This document shows positions 17,157 through 25,397 of a stretch of 40,000 bases of DNA, piece by piece (the first letter of the stretch is position 1; each line of letters opens with the position of its first letter). The notes under the pieces are model-generated. The model had not been told where the DNA came from, made no database searches, and saw only the letters and a list, made by a program, of their open reading frames with translations. Origin of the DNA: Verrucomicrobiota bacterium (lineage in GTDB: Bacteria > Verrucomicrobiota > Verrucomicrobiia > Opitutales > UBA953); assembly GCA_016871415.1 (NCBI GenBank), contig VHDL01000005.1, positions 1 to 40,000 on the forward strand. The letters run 5' to 3'. The position numbers and the translations under genes were made by a program.

Positions 17157-19394
17157 ATGCGTCTTCCCCTTTTAACGATCCTCGCAGCCGCTGCGCTCGT
17201 CCAAGCCCAGACGATCGCCCCCTCTCCATCGGCGACCGCTCAACTGGCGCCGCTGACGGTGACAGGCATCGCGCCGGACGCCTTCCTGCTGCCCGGATCG
17301 GCGACGGTGCTCTCCGCGGACGACTTCCGCCAGCGCGGCTATCTCAATCTCACCCGGGTGGCCGCCCAGGCTCCGGGTGTCTTCGTGCGCGATGAGGACG
17401 GCTTCGGCAACTTCCCCAACCTCTCGATTCGCGGCGTCGACGGCACGCGGAGCACAAAGGTGACGCTGATGGAGGACGGCATCCTCATGGCGCCGTCGCC
17501 CTACTCCTCGCCCAACGCCTACTTCTTCCCGAAGGTGGCGCGCATGTCGGCGGTGGAGTTCCTCAAGGGCTCGAGCCAGGTGCTCTACGGCCCGCACACG
17601 ACCGGCGGCGCGGTGAATTTCCTCTCCACCCAGATTCCGACCGGCGACCCCCCTTCGGTCTTCTCACGGCTGACCTACGGGACATTCGGCACATTCTTCA
17701 ACCAGACGTGGGTCGGTGCGACCGAGTCCACCGAGTCCGGCCGCTTCGGCTATCTCGTGGAATACCACCGGCAGCACACCGACGGCTTCCGCGTGGTCGA
17801 CGGCGTCGGGCGCCGTAGCGGCTACGAGCTCTCGGAGCCGATGCTCAAGCTATCGTGGGAGCCCTCGGGCGGCCTGCGCCAGAAGTTCGAGTTCAAGCTG
17901 GGCGGAACGGAGTTCGGCGCCGACGAGTCCTACGCCGGTGTGGCGGAGGCGGACCTCCTGACGAACCCCGACCGCCGCTACGCCTCGAGCCAGTTCGACC
18001 GGCACGAGGCCCGGCAGCGTCGCACGCACCTGAAATGGACGGCAGAGCCCGACGCCTCGCTGCGACTGGAGTCAGCCCTCTACTACAACCGCTTCAACCG
18101 CGTGTGGGACCGTCTCGACGGTCTGACCACCACGACCGGTGCCGCGCTCCGCGCTAACGTGGCCGAAGCGCTCATGGATCCCGCCTCGCTGGCCGTCCTG
18201 CGGGGAGACCTCAACCCCGCCAACGACGGCTCGTTCTTCACCAATGCGGCGAGGCGGGCGCACGAGGCCTACGGCTGGCAGGGCTCCCTGACCAAGCGAT
18301 TCAAGGCCGGGGAGGTGCGGCATGAGCTGACCACGGGCCTGCGCGTGCATCGTGACACGGCGGGCGGCACCAACCGCCGCACGAACCACGCGGTCGTCGA
18401 CGGCGTGATCGGAGCGGGCGTCTCAGACCCCACGACCGGCGCGGGATTCCAGGAGACGGTCGCGGCGGCCTACTTCGTCGAGGATTCGATGAAGTTCGGC
18501 GCCCTCACGCTGCGGCCCGGGATCCGCTACGAAAGTCTCGACATGGCGAACACGACCGCCGCCGGCGCCTACCAACCGGTCGACACGGAGCTGGTCTCCG
18601 GCGGATTGGGCTTCACCTTCGAGCTGTCACGCTCCGACGCCCTCTTCGGCGGCGTCTACCGCGGCACCGCCGCGGCCAACCCCTCAGGCTACTTCGCGGG
18701 CACGCGCACGGAAAGCAGCCTCGGCAAGGAGCTCGGCTTCCGGAGGCGGGACGCGTCCTCGAGTTGGGAACTCATGGCCTTCCACACGGACTTCGACGAC
18801 CTCATCGCCCCGCTCGTTGGGATCGACGCCGGAGGCCTGCTGCCTTCGCGCAACGGAGGCGGAGCCGTGTCCTACGGTCTCGAAGCCCTCGCACGCTACG
18901 ACCACGGCAAGGCCAGCGGATGGACTTTCGGTCTGCCGGTCTACGTGAGCGCGACCTGGACCCATGCGCGCTTCGCCGGCATCGACGGAGCCCGGCTGGG
19001 CAACGGAGCGGGCGTGTTCGCCGGAGGACGGGACGGCAACGAAATACCCTACGTCCCCGAATGGAAACTGGCGGCCGGCATCGGCTTCGAGACGGCGGAC
19101 TGGAACGGCTCGGTCGATCTCTCCTACGCTTCCGCCACCTGGGGCACGGGCTACAACGGCGATGTCCGGCAGGCCGACGGCGGCGGCGTGGGCAATCCGT
19201 CGGCGATGGACGGACGCGTCCCCGGCCTGCTGACGGTGGACCTCAACCTGAGCCACCGTATCACCAAGGCCTTCAAGGTCGTCGGCGGCGTGCAGAACGT
19301 ATTCGACCGTCGCGAGATCATCGGACGGGCCCCGCTCGGCCCCCGCGCCAACGCCCCCCGGACAGCCTTCTTCGGCGGCGAGCTCAAGTTCTGA
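17157..19394 (+). CDS. TonB-dependent outer-membrane receptor, FecA-like
   Basis: A 745-residue receptor that imports a ligand, probably a ferric chelate, across the outer membrane using TonB energy. A signal peptide (MRLPLLTILAAAALVQAQ) is followed by a TonB box (PLTVTG) about 12 residues into the mature protein. The plug domain has VAAQAPGVFVRDEDGFG, LSIRGVDGTRSTKVTLMEDG and VEFLKGSSQVLYGPHTTGG, very close in layout to the FecA/diferric-citrate family. The 22-strand barrel ends in a short NVFDRREIIG block and GGELKF. Earlier in-frame starts (TTG 17124, ATG 17130) would place the strongest Fur-like box inside the gene, so I chose ATG 17157. tonB follows after 72 bp. Substrate specificity cannot be read from sequence. 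Confidence 0.9.
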   Translation: MRLPLLTILAAAALVQAQTIAPSPSATAQLAPLTVTGIAPDAFLLPGSATVLSADDFRQRGYLNLTRVAAQAPGVFVRDEDGFGNFPNLSIRGVDGTRSTKVTLMEDGILMAPSPYSSPNAYFFPKVARMSAVEFLKGSSQVLYGPHTTGGAVNFLSTQIPTGDPPSVFSRLTYGTFGTFFNQTWVGATESTESGRFGYLVEYHRQHTDGFRVVDGVGRRSGYELSEPMLKLSWEPSGGLRQKFEFKLGGTEFGADESYAGVAEADLLTNPDRRYASSQFDRHEARQRRTHLKWTAEPDASLRLESALYYNRFNRVWDRLDGLTTTTGAALRANVAEALMDPASLAVLRGDLNPANDGSFFTNAARRAHEAYGWQGSLTKRFKAGEVRHELTTGLRVHRDTAGGTNRRTNHAVVDGVIGAGVSDPTTGAGFQETVAAAYFVEDSMKFGALTLRPGIRYESLDMANTTAAGAYQPVDTELVSGGLGFTFELSRSDALFGGVYRGTAAANPSGYFAGTRTESSLGKELGFRRRDASSSWELMAFHTDFDDLIAPLVGIDAGGLLPSRNGGGAVSYGLEALARYDHGKASGWTFGLPVYVSATWTHARFAGIDGARLGNGAGVFAGGRDGNEIPYVPEWKLAAGIGFETADWNGSVDLSYASATWGTGYNGDVRQADGGGVGNPSAMDGRVPGLLTVDLNLSHRITKAFKVVGGVQNVFDRREIIGRAPLGPRANAPRTAFFGGELKF

Positions 19395-19466
19395 CCAGCC
19401 CGACGTCCGCCGCCCGCATCCACGCCTTGCCTCGGTACCCACCGTCCTCAATCTAACCCACTCCCC

Positions 19467-20150
19467 GTGACCCGCAAACCTGACAGCGGCTCCCCGCACC
19501 GCCCCGCCGACTTCGTGGCGGCAACGGCCTGCGTCGTGGCGCTCGGGGTCTCCGCGGCCGGACTGCTGCGCGAGCCTCCGTCGTTCCGGGAGCCTCCCGC
19601 CGCGGACACGCGACCGAAGCCCGCCTTCGTGAAGCTCAATCCGACGAAGCTCTCCGCCGCATCCGCCTCAGCCGCTGAGACCGCCGGACCGACGGAGATT
19701 TCACCGAGCCCCGCCCCCGCTCCGCTCGCTCCGGTGGCCTCGCTCCCGGAGTTCCGCCTGCCCGACCTTCCTTCCGTTCCCGCCCGACGTCAGATCAGCC
19801 GTCCTGCCCCCTTCGTGCAGAAGCCCGCCGGACCGGCCTCCGCCACGGCGAAGTCGGCCTCTGCCGTTGGCACGGCCGCCTCTCCGGCCGTGCTCGACGT
19901 CGCGGACGTCGCGGGCGTGCAACCTTGGCCGGAGTATCCCTTCGAATGCCTGCGACGACGCGAGAGCGGCGTGGTGAAGGTGCGCTTCCATGTCGACCCC
20001 GACGGCAGCGTGCGTTACGCTTACGCGACCGTCTCATCGGGCTGCGAACGCCTCGACGACGCCGCCGTGGGCACGATCCTACGCCAGTGGCGCTTCACCG
20101 CCGGCGAGGTACGGCATTACGAGATTTCCATCCGATTCCAGCTCCAGTGA
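19467..20150 (+). CDS. tonB: TonB-family energy transducer
   Basis: A 227-residue protein with the three-part TonB layout. An N-terminal membrane helix (FVAATACVVALGVSAAGLL, residues about 15-35) is followed by a long Pro/Ala-rich periplasmic spacer (about 40-150). The C-terminal TonB domain (about 155-227) begins PWPEYPFECLRR and includes SGVVKVRFHVDPDGSV, LDDAAVGTILRQWRF and IRFQLQ. It would transmit proton-motive force from ExbB/ExbD to the receptor upstream. GTG is the start, preceded by CCCACTCCCC rather than a Shine-Dalgarno. The exbB GTG overlaps its stop (GTGA). Placing tonB before exbB-exbD reverses the more common order. Confidence 0.88.
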   Translation: MTRKPDSGSPHRPADFVAATACVVALGVSAAGLLREPPSFREPPAADTRPKPAFVKLNPTKLSAASASAAETAGPTEISPSPAPAPLAPVASLPEFRLPDLPSVPARRQISRPAPFVQKPAGPASATAKSASAVGTAASPAVLDVADVAGVQPWPEYPFECLRRRESGVVKVRFHVDPDGSVRYAYATVSSGCERLDDAAVGTILRQWRFTAGEVRHYEISIRFQLQ

Positions 20151-20824
20151 ACACGCACCTCGCCAACGCCGCCGTGGAGACCTTCGTCAAAGGAGGTCCG
20201 ATTATGTGGCCCCTCCTGGCCTGCCTCATCCTCGCCGTCGCGACCGTGGCCGAACGCGCCCTGTGGTGGCGCCGTGTCAGCCGCCTTCGGGATGACCCGG
20301 GATTCTCGCGCGCCCTCTGGGACGTGCGGCTGGGCAACTTCGGGCCCGCCTGGGAAGCGACCTCGGCCGGGCGCTCGCCCTTCCTCACCGCGCTCCGCTC
20401 GGGCCTGGCCAACGGCCGGACCGACCCCGTCGCCGCCATGCAGCTGCGGGCCGAGGAGTCCATGGAGGAGGCCGCGACGCGCCAGTGGCTGCTCAGCACC
20501 CTCGTGACCCTCTCCCCCCTGCTCGGCCTGCTGGGCACCGTCGTCGGCATCATGGGCAGCTTCTCGTTCATCGGTACGGAGCAGCTCGCGGTGGCGAAGG
20601 TCAGCGGCGGCGTCGGCGAGGCGCTGATCGCGACCGCGGCTGGACTCGGCATCGCCATCCTCTGCCTGCTGCCGCACAACTATTTCCACCGCCGCCAGCA
20701 GTCCCTCCGGCATGACCTCGAGCAGGCGGTGAACCAGGCGGAGATCGCCCTGCGCGCCGCCGCGGCCGCGGGCCGGCCGGTCGCCGACTTCCATCCCGCG
20801 CCCGAGACGGGGCACCGCGGCTGA
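20147..20824 (+). CDS. exbB: MotA/TolQ/ExbB proton channel family protein
   Basis: A 225-residue inner-membrane protein. It has an N-terminal helix (GGPIMWPLLACLILAVATVAERALWW), a cytoplasmic domain, then two more helices with the family core LLSTLVTLSPLLGLLGTVVGIMGSF and VSGGVGEALIATAAGLGIAILCLL. ExbB forms a pentameric proton channel with ExbD that powers TonB. The frame is open further upstream (to 19925), but that stretch is only the tonB gene in another frame. The GTG at 20147 overlapping the tonB stop gives the normal ExbB N-terminus (MNTHLANAAVETFVKGG). It is part of the receptor-tonB-exbB-exbD unit. Confidence 0.9.
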   Translation: MNTHLANAAVETFVKGGPIMWPLLACLILAVATVAERALWWRRVSRLRDDPGFSRALWDVRLGNFGPAWEATSAGRSPFLTALRSGLANGRTDPVAAMQLRAEESMEEAATRQWLLSTLVTLSPLLGLLGTVVGIMGSFSFIGTEQLAVAKVSGGVGEALIATAAGLGIAILCLLPHNYFHRRQQSLRHDLEQAVNQAEIALRAAAAAGRPVADFHPAPETGHRG

Positions 20825-20825
20825 C

Positions 20826-21254
20826 ATGGTGGTCCGGCTGCGCAGGCCGCGCGAAGAGCATGAGGGCGGACGCATCGAGATCGTCCCGCTCATCGACATC
20901 ATGTTCTTCCTGCTGGCCACCTTCATCCTGGCCACGCTCGGCATGACGCAGAGCCAGGCTCTCGCGCCGGTGCGCCTGCCGGCCTCCTCCAAGGGGACCG
21001 CCTCACCCGAACGCTCGCTCGTGGTGGCCGTCGACGCCGCCGGCACGCTGCTGCTCGACGGGCGCGCCCTCGGGCGCAACGAGCTCGTGACCGAACTGCG
21101 TCGGCGGGCCGAGGACTCGCCCGGCCGGCCCGCCCTCGTGCAGGGCGACGCGCGCACGCCCTTCGCGGCGATAACCCGCGCGCTCGAGGCGGTCGGCGAG
21201 GCGGGCATCACCGAGGTGCGCTTCGCCTCGGAGCCTTCGTCCGACGCGCGATGA
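20826..21254 (+). CDS. exbD: ExbD/TolR family biopolymer transport protein
   Basis: A 142-residue protein with a short basic cytoplasmic N-terminus (MVVRLRRPREEHEGG) and one transmembrane helix. The helix contains the essential proton-carrying aspartate (EIVPLIDIMFFLLATFIL), and a small periplasmic ExbD fold follows (LVVAVDAAGTLLLDGRAL, GITEVRFA). It begins one base after the exbB stop and overlaps the next gene by ATGA. It would couple with the adjacent ExbB and TonB. Confidence 0.92.
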   Translation: MVVRLRRPREEHEGGRIEIVPLIDIMFFLLATFILATLGMTQSQALAPVRLPASSKGTASPERSLVVAVDAAGTLLLDGRALGRNELVTELRRRAEDSPGRPALVQGDARTPFAAITRALEAVGEAGITEVRFASEPSSDAR

Positions 21255-21721
21255 CCCTCCGCTCGGTCCAGTTCGCGCTAATCGCCGCGCTGCTCGCGGC
21301 CTCCGCCCTGCTGTGGCGTCGCGACCTCGAGGCGCGCCGCGACTTCGAGGCGGGCGGCGCCCAGCTCGCCGAACTGAAGTCCGCGCTCACCGCCGAGAAG
21401 GCGCGCGCGGACGGCCTAAGCGAGGACCTTGGCGAGCTACGCACGCAGCTGGACCGGACGCGGCGACTGCGCGACGAAGCCCAGAACGAGGCGCTCCGCG
21501 AGCGTCAGGCCTACGCGGAACGCACGAAGGAATGGTCCCGCACGATCGCCGGCTGGGAGCAGGCGGTGAAGGCGCGGGACGCACGGATCTCCGAGATAGC
21601 GGCGCGGGAGAGACAACTGGCGGCGCGCCTCGAAGAAACGGCGAAGCACGCTGAGGACGCGGTGCGGCGCGCCGAAGAGATGCGCCGCAGGATCGAGGAA
21701 GCGGAGAAGCCGGCCCGCTGA
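21251..21721 (+). CDS. Membrane-anchored coiled-coil protein of unknown function
   Basis: I do not recognise a family. The 156-residue product has one N-terminal hydrophobic helix (VQFALIAALLAASALLW, residues about 5-21). It then has an almost unbroken, charged, heptad-rich coiled coil to the end (GDLSEDLGELRTQLDRT-like stretches, many E/R/A). It overlaps exbD by four bases, which indicates translational coupling to the TonB unit. It could be a structural partner or spacer for the ExbBD-TonB machine, but nothing in the sequence proves this. Its stop abuts the dxs stop on the other strand (TGA/TCA). Confidence 0.75.
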   Translation: MTLRSVQFALIAALLAASALLWRRDLEARRDFEAGGAQLAELKSALTAEKARADGLSEDLGELRTQLDRTRRLRDEAQNEALRERQAYAERTKEWSRTIAGWEQAVKARDARISEIAARERQLAARLEETAKHAEDAVRRAEEMRRRIEEAEKPAR

Positions 21722-23614
21722 TCAGGCGCGGCGCCAACCTTCGAGCGCGGCGGCGAGCGTCGCCGCGGGCGAGAGGCCGTACGCGGCGCGGAGCGTGGCG
21801 GCGTCCGAGGCGTGGCCGACGAAACGGTCGGGCCAGCCCAGACGCACGACCTGCGCGCGACGTCCGGCGGCCGAAAGCTCCTCCAGCACCGCGGAGCCGA
21901 ATCCGCCGGTGACCGCTCCGTCCTCCAGCGTGACGAAGAGACGCGCGCCGGCATCGGCCTGCCTGAGCAGCAGCGCGCGGTCGAGCGGCTTGACGAAGCG
22001 GGCGTTGACCACCCCGACGCGGACCCCCGCGGACGCGGCGAGGCCGTCGGCGAGGCGGAGCGCGTCCGGGACGCAGGATCCCAGCGCCCAGACCTGGACC
22101 TCGGTGCCCTCGCGGATCACCTCGGCCTCGCCCAGCGTGAGCCTGCGGGGACGTTCCTTGACCGCGACCCCGGCGGCCGCCCCGCGCGGGTAACGGATGA
22201 ACATCGGCGCGCCCGATGCCAGCGCCGTGTGCAGCATGTCGGCGAGCTCATCCTCGTCCTTAGGCTGCATCAGCGTGACGTTCGGGACGCAGCGTAGGTA
22301 GGCGATGTCGAAGAGCCCGTGGTGCGTCGCACCGTCCTGCGGCGAGAGACCGGCGCGGTCCATGCAGAACGTGACCGGCAGCCGCTGCAGGCAGACGTCG
22401 TGGATGACCATGTCGTAGGCGCGCTGCAGGAAGGTCGAATAGATGGCGCAGACCGGGCGGAGGTCGCGCGCGGCGAGGCCGGCGGCGAACAGCGCGGCGT
22501 GCTCCTCGGCGATGCCGACGTCGTGATACTGCGCGGGCAGCTCATTCTTCAGCTGGACGAGGCCGGTGCCCGAGGGCATCGCGGCGGTGACCCCGACCAC
22601 CCGCCGGTCGGCGCGGGCCTCGCGGACGAGCAGCGAGCCGAAGACGTCCTGCCAAGCGCGGGGGGCGCCGGGCGCGCCCGAGGCGAGGCTGTCCCCCGTC
22701 TCAGGGTCGAAGGCACCGGTGCCGTGGAACTTCTCCGGATTGCGCAGCGCGGCGGGCAGGCCGCGGCCCTTCTCCGTGCGGATGTGCAGGATTACGGGAC
22801 CCGGGGCGTCCTTGCAGAAGGCGAGGTACCGCTCCAGACCGGGCAGGTCGTGTCCGTCGACCGGACCGACGTAACGCACGCCGTACTGCTCGAAGAGCGA
22901 GGAGCTGTGCGTAAACCAGTTCTTCACATGCCGCTTGAAGCTGCGACCGAAGTCCAGGAACTTCGTGCCCACGCGGGTCCTGCCGAGCAGGCGTTTCAGG
23001 CCCTGCTGGGAGTTGTTGTAAGGACGCGTGACAATCAGGCGGCTCAGGATGTCGGCGACCGCGCCCACGTTGCGGTCGATCGACCACTCGTTGTCGTTCA
23101 GGACGATGATGAGCCGCCGGGCCGCGCCCGCGGCGTTGTTGAGCGCCTCCATCGTGACGCCGCAGGTGAGGGCCGCGTCGCCGATCACGGCGACCACATG
23201 GGAGTCCTCCCCGAGACGGTCGCGGGCGTTGGCGAGGCCCACGGCCGCGGAGAGCGCGGTGCCCGCGTGACCGGCGCCGAAGACGTCATGGGGACCCTCC
23301 TCCCGCGTGAGGAAGCCGCTGGGGCCGCCCGTCTGGCGGATACGGTCGAAGCCCTCGCCGCCTCGGCCAGTGAGGAGCTTGTGCACGTAGCCCTGGTGGG
23401 CCACGTCGAAGACGAAACGGTCGCGCGGCGATTCAAACACGCGGTGCAGGGCGATGGTGAGCTCCACCACGCCGAGGTTGGGGCCGACGTGGCCGCCGTT
23501 GCGCGCGGTGACGTCGACGATTCGCTCACGGACCTCGGCCGCGAGCTGCGGCAGGAGGGCGGGCGGCAGCGCGCGGACGTCCGCGGGCCCGCGGATGGAG
23601 CCGAGCAGGGACAT
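21722..23614 (-). CDS. dxs: 1-deoxy-D-xylulose-5-phosphate synthase
   Basis: Dxs condenses pyruvate and glyceraldehyde-3-phosphate with thiamine diphosphate, the first step of the MEP isoprenoid pathway. The 630-residue length is normal. Visible blocks are HVGPNLGVVELTIALHRVF, DVAHQGYVHKLLTGR, IRQTGGPSGF, FGAGHAGTALSAAVGLA, the thiamine motif AVIGDAALTCG...EALNN with LNDNEWSI, the catalytic-glutamate block VGIAEEHAALFAAGLA, and DRAGLSPQDGATHHGLFDIAYLR. The thiamine motif reads GDA rather than the usual GDG, and TCG follows where TGG is common. It starts on the last base of xseB (TGATG), so the two are coupled. It converges head-on with the coiled-coil gene, with no spacing. Confidence 0.95.
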   Translation of the reverse strand: MSLLGSIRGPADVRALPPALLPQLAAEVRERIVDVTARNGGHVGPNLGVVELTIALHRVFESPRDRFVFDVAHQGYVHKLLTGRGGEGFDRIRQTGGPSGFLTREEGPHDVFGAGHAGTALSAAVGLANARDRLGEDSHVVAVIGDAALTCGVTMEALNNAAGAARRLIIVLNDNEWSIDRNVGAVADILSRLIVTRPYNNSQQGLKRLLGRTRVGTKFLDFGRSFKRHVKNWFTHSSSLFEQYGVRYVGPVDGHDLPGLERYLAFCKDAPGPVILHIRTEKGRGLPAALRNPEKFHGTGAFDPETGDSLASGAPGAPRAWQDVFGSLLVREARADRRVVGVTAAMPSGTGLVQLKNELPAQYHDVGIAEEHAALFAAGLAARDLRPVCAIYSTFLQRAYDMVIHDVCLQRLPVTFCMDRAGLSPQDGATHHGLFDIAYLRCVPNVTLMQPKDEDELADMLHTALASGAPMFIRYPRGAAAGVAVKERPRRLTLGEAEVIREGTEVQVWALGSCVPDALRLADGLAASAGVRVGVVNARFVKPLDRALLLRQADAGARLFVTLEDGAVTGGFGSAVLEELSAAGRRAQVVRLGWPDRFVGHASDAATLRAAYGLSPAATLAAALEGWRRA

Positions 23615-23847
23615 CAGTCCCGGCTCTCCTCGCGGCGGCCGAGCTCGGAGATGCGCAGCTCGGCGGCCTTCAGGCCCTCCTGGCAGGAACGGAGCAGGCG
23701 CATGCCCTCCTCGTACTTGGCCACGAGCTCGTCGAGCGGCACCTCGCCCTCCTCGAGCGACTCCACCAGCTTCTCAAGACGGGCGAGCTCGGCCTCGAAG
23801 CCGGGCCGCCTGGGTTCCCTGTCACCGGACTTCTTTTCAGCGCTCAT
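23614..23847 (-). CDS. xseB: Exodeoxyribonuclease VII small subunit
   Basis: XseB pairs with XseA to degrade single-stranded DNA. The 77-residue product shows the family helices FEAELARLEKLVESLEEGEV, PLDELVAKYEEGMRLLRSCQ and EGLKAAELRISEL. I chose ATG 23847 (MSAEKKSGD). An in-frame start at 23886 would add 13 unlikely residues. xseB next to dxs is a recurrent bacterial pairing, often with ispA between them. ispA is absent here, and xseA is not in the window. Confidence 0.9.
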   Translation of the reverse strand: MSAEKKSGDREPRRPGFEAELARLEKLVESLEEGEVPLDELVAKYEEGMRLLRSCQEGLKAAELRISELGRREESRD

Positions 23848-23904
23848 GAGTTGGCTTACATTCTCCCGCCCGGGCCGTCCGAACAAGCGGGAACTGCGCG
23901 GGTA

Positions 23905-24987
23905 TCAGAGGAACTTGGTGAGTCCGGCCACCGCTCCGGGGCCGAGCCTCCGGGCGAGCGCCACGGCCAGCGTGACGCAGTCCCGCAGGTCGGCGGCGTC
24001 GATCACGGACTGGTGCGTGTGGATACCCCGAGCGGGCACGCCGAGCACGATGACCGGCACGCCCTGGCCGAAGGCCTGGAAGGCGCGCGCGTCGGTGCCG
24101 CCCGTGCGGCGCACCGCGAGCTGGACGGGGACGCCCTCGTCCGCCGCGACGGCGAGCGCGAGGTCGACGAGACGGGGGCTCATGATCGCGGTGGGATCGT
24201 AGGCGCGCACCTGGACGCCGCCGCCCAGCACGCCCTGCGAATCCGGGCCGCGGAGGCCGGGCAGGTCGTCGGCGGGCGGCCCCTCGAGCACGATGGCGAC
24301 GTCGGGCCGGGAGAGCCGCGCCGCCGCGGCCGCGCCGCGGCAGCCGACCTCCTCCTGCGCGGTGGCGACGGCGATGATGTCTGCGGCACAGGCGGGGCCG
24401 GCGTCGAGCTCACGCACCGCGAGGGTGAGCGCCGTCATGCCGGCGCGGTTGTCGAAGGCCTTGGAGACGTAGCGGCCGGGCTCGGAGAGCGACGAGAAGG
24501 GACCGTCGGGAGCGACGGGGTCGCCGGGGCGGATGCCAAGCGCGGCGACCGATTCGGCGGAGCGCGCGCCGACGTCCACGAGCATGCGCTCCACGGAGCC
24601 GGCCTGGGCGCCGCCCTGGTGCGGCGGCAGCGCGGCGACGATCCCGAGGTGCTCGCGGCCTGTCGCGCGGCAGAGCACGCGGAGACGCTGGGCGGCGAGC
24701 ACGCCGTCGGGCCACCCGCCCACCGGCACCAGACGGAGGAAGCCGTCGGGCGTCACCGACTGCACGAGAAAGCCGATCTCGTCCATGTGCGCGGTGAGCA
24801 CGACGCGCGGCCCCCGCCCTTCCTGCGCCGGCGAGGCGGTCACGCCGCCGAAACCGTCGCAGGCATGGACGCGACCGGGCGTCTCACGGATGAAGATTGC
24901 GCGCACCGCGTCCTCATGGCCGGAGACCCCGTGGGCCTGCGCATAGCACTCGAGGAGTCGGATCATTTCACGGTCGGAGGCTTCCAT
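23905..24987 (-). CDS. M42 family metallo-aminopeptidase
   Basis: A 360-residue cytosolic dinuclear-metal peptidase of the M42 (PepA/TET/FrvX) family. These enzymes usually form large tetrahedral complexes that remove N-terminal residues from peptides. Metal-ligand and catalytic motifs appear in order: LTAHMDEIGF (first His/Asp), KAFDNRAGM (bridging Asp), TAQEEVG (catalytic Glu pair), VLEGPPADDLPG (acidic ligand), RTGGTDA and RGIHTHQSV (last His). An inserted PA-like lid domain covers about residues 75-165. ATG 24987, preceded by CGTCCCC, lies 8 bp after the exbD stop. A TTG at 24999 is a less likely start. The gene sits in the exbB2-exbD2 operon, 57 bp before xseB. The exact substrates are unknown. 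Confidence 0.9.
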   Translation of the reverse strand: MEASDREMIRLLECYAQAHGVSGHEDAVRAIFIRETPGRVHACDGFGGVTASPAQEGRGPRVVLTAHMDEIGFLVQSVTPDGFLRLVPVGGWPDGVLAAQRLRVLCRATGREHLGIVAALPPHQGGAQAGSVERMLVDVGARSAESVAALGIRPGDPVAPDGPFSSLSEPGRYVSKAFDNRAGMTALTLAVRELDAGPACAADIIAVATAQEEVGCRGAAAAARLSRPDVAIVLEGPPADDLPGLRGPDSQGVLGGGVQVRAYDPTAIMSPRLVDLALAVAADEGVPVQLAVRRTGGTDARAFQAFGQGVPVIVLGVPARGIHTHQSVIDAADLRDCVTLAVALARRLGPGAVAGLTKFL

Positions 24988-24995
24988 GGGGACGT

Positions 24996-25397
24996 TCAAC
25001 GTTCGGGGCGGGTGAGCAGACGCGCGGAGAGACCGGCACGGCCGGCGGCGTCGAGGGCGCGCACCGCGGCGCCGGTCTGCGACCGCTCGTCGGCGACGAC
25101 GACCACCTCGGTTCCGGGCCGCGTGCGGGCCATTTCGGCCAGCGCGGCGACGAGCGCCGCGGGCGCGACCTCACGGCCTTCGAGGTAGGTGCGACCGTCG
25201 CGGTCGACCGCGACCACGGCGGCGGTCGACGCGGAGCCCGAGGCGCCGGAAGCCGCCGCGGGAGGCACGACGCCGAGCATGCGCGCGTCCTCGAGCCGCG
25301 AGCTGAGGAGCAGGAAGAACACCAGCACCACCATGACGTCCACGAGCGGGACGACGTTGATGTCCGCCCGGCGGCGGCGCGGGACGGCGACGCTCAT
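24996..25397 (-). CDS. ExbD/TolR family protein (second copy)
   Basis: A 133-residue protein with a basic N-terminus (MSVAVPRRRRAD) and one membrane helix holding the proton-relay aspartate (INVVPLVDVMVVLVFFLLL). A periplasmic ExbD fold follows (VVAVDRDGRTYLEGREV, TEVVVVADE, RAGLSARLLT). Its ATG overlaps the stop of the preceding exbB-like gene (ATGA). It is divergent in sequence from the ExbD at 20826, so it is not a recent duplicate. No tonB accompanies this pair; it may serve a Tol-like or distant TonB partner. Confidence 0.92.
   Translation of the reverse strand: MSVAVPRRRRADINVVPLVDVMVVLVFFLLLSSRLEDARMLGVVPPAAASGASGSASTAAVVAVDRDGRTYLEGREVAPAALVAALAEMARTRPGTEVVVVADERSQTGAAVRALDAAGRAGLSARLLTRPER

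Noticed and set aside
22319-24202. 627-codon plus-strand frame across dxs and xseB, and a 445-codon frame at 23851-25188
   Set aside because: Both are mirror frames of clearly identified minus-strand genes and have no protein-like composition.
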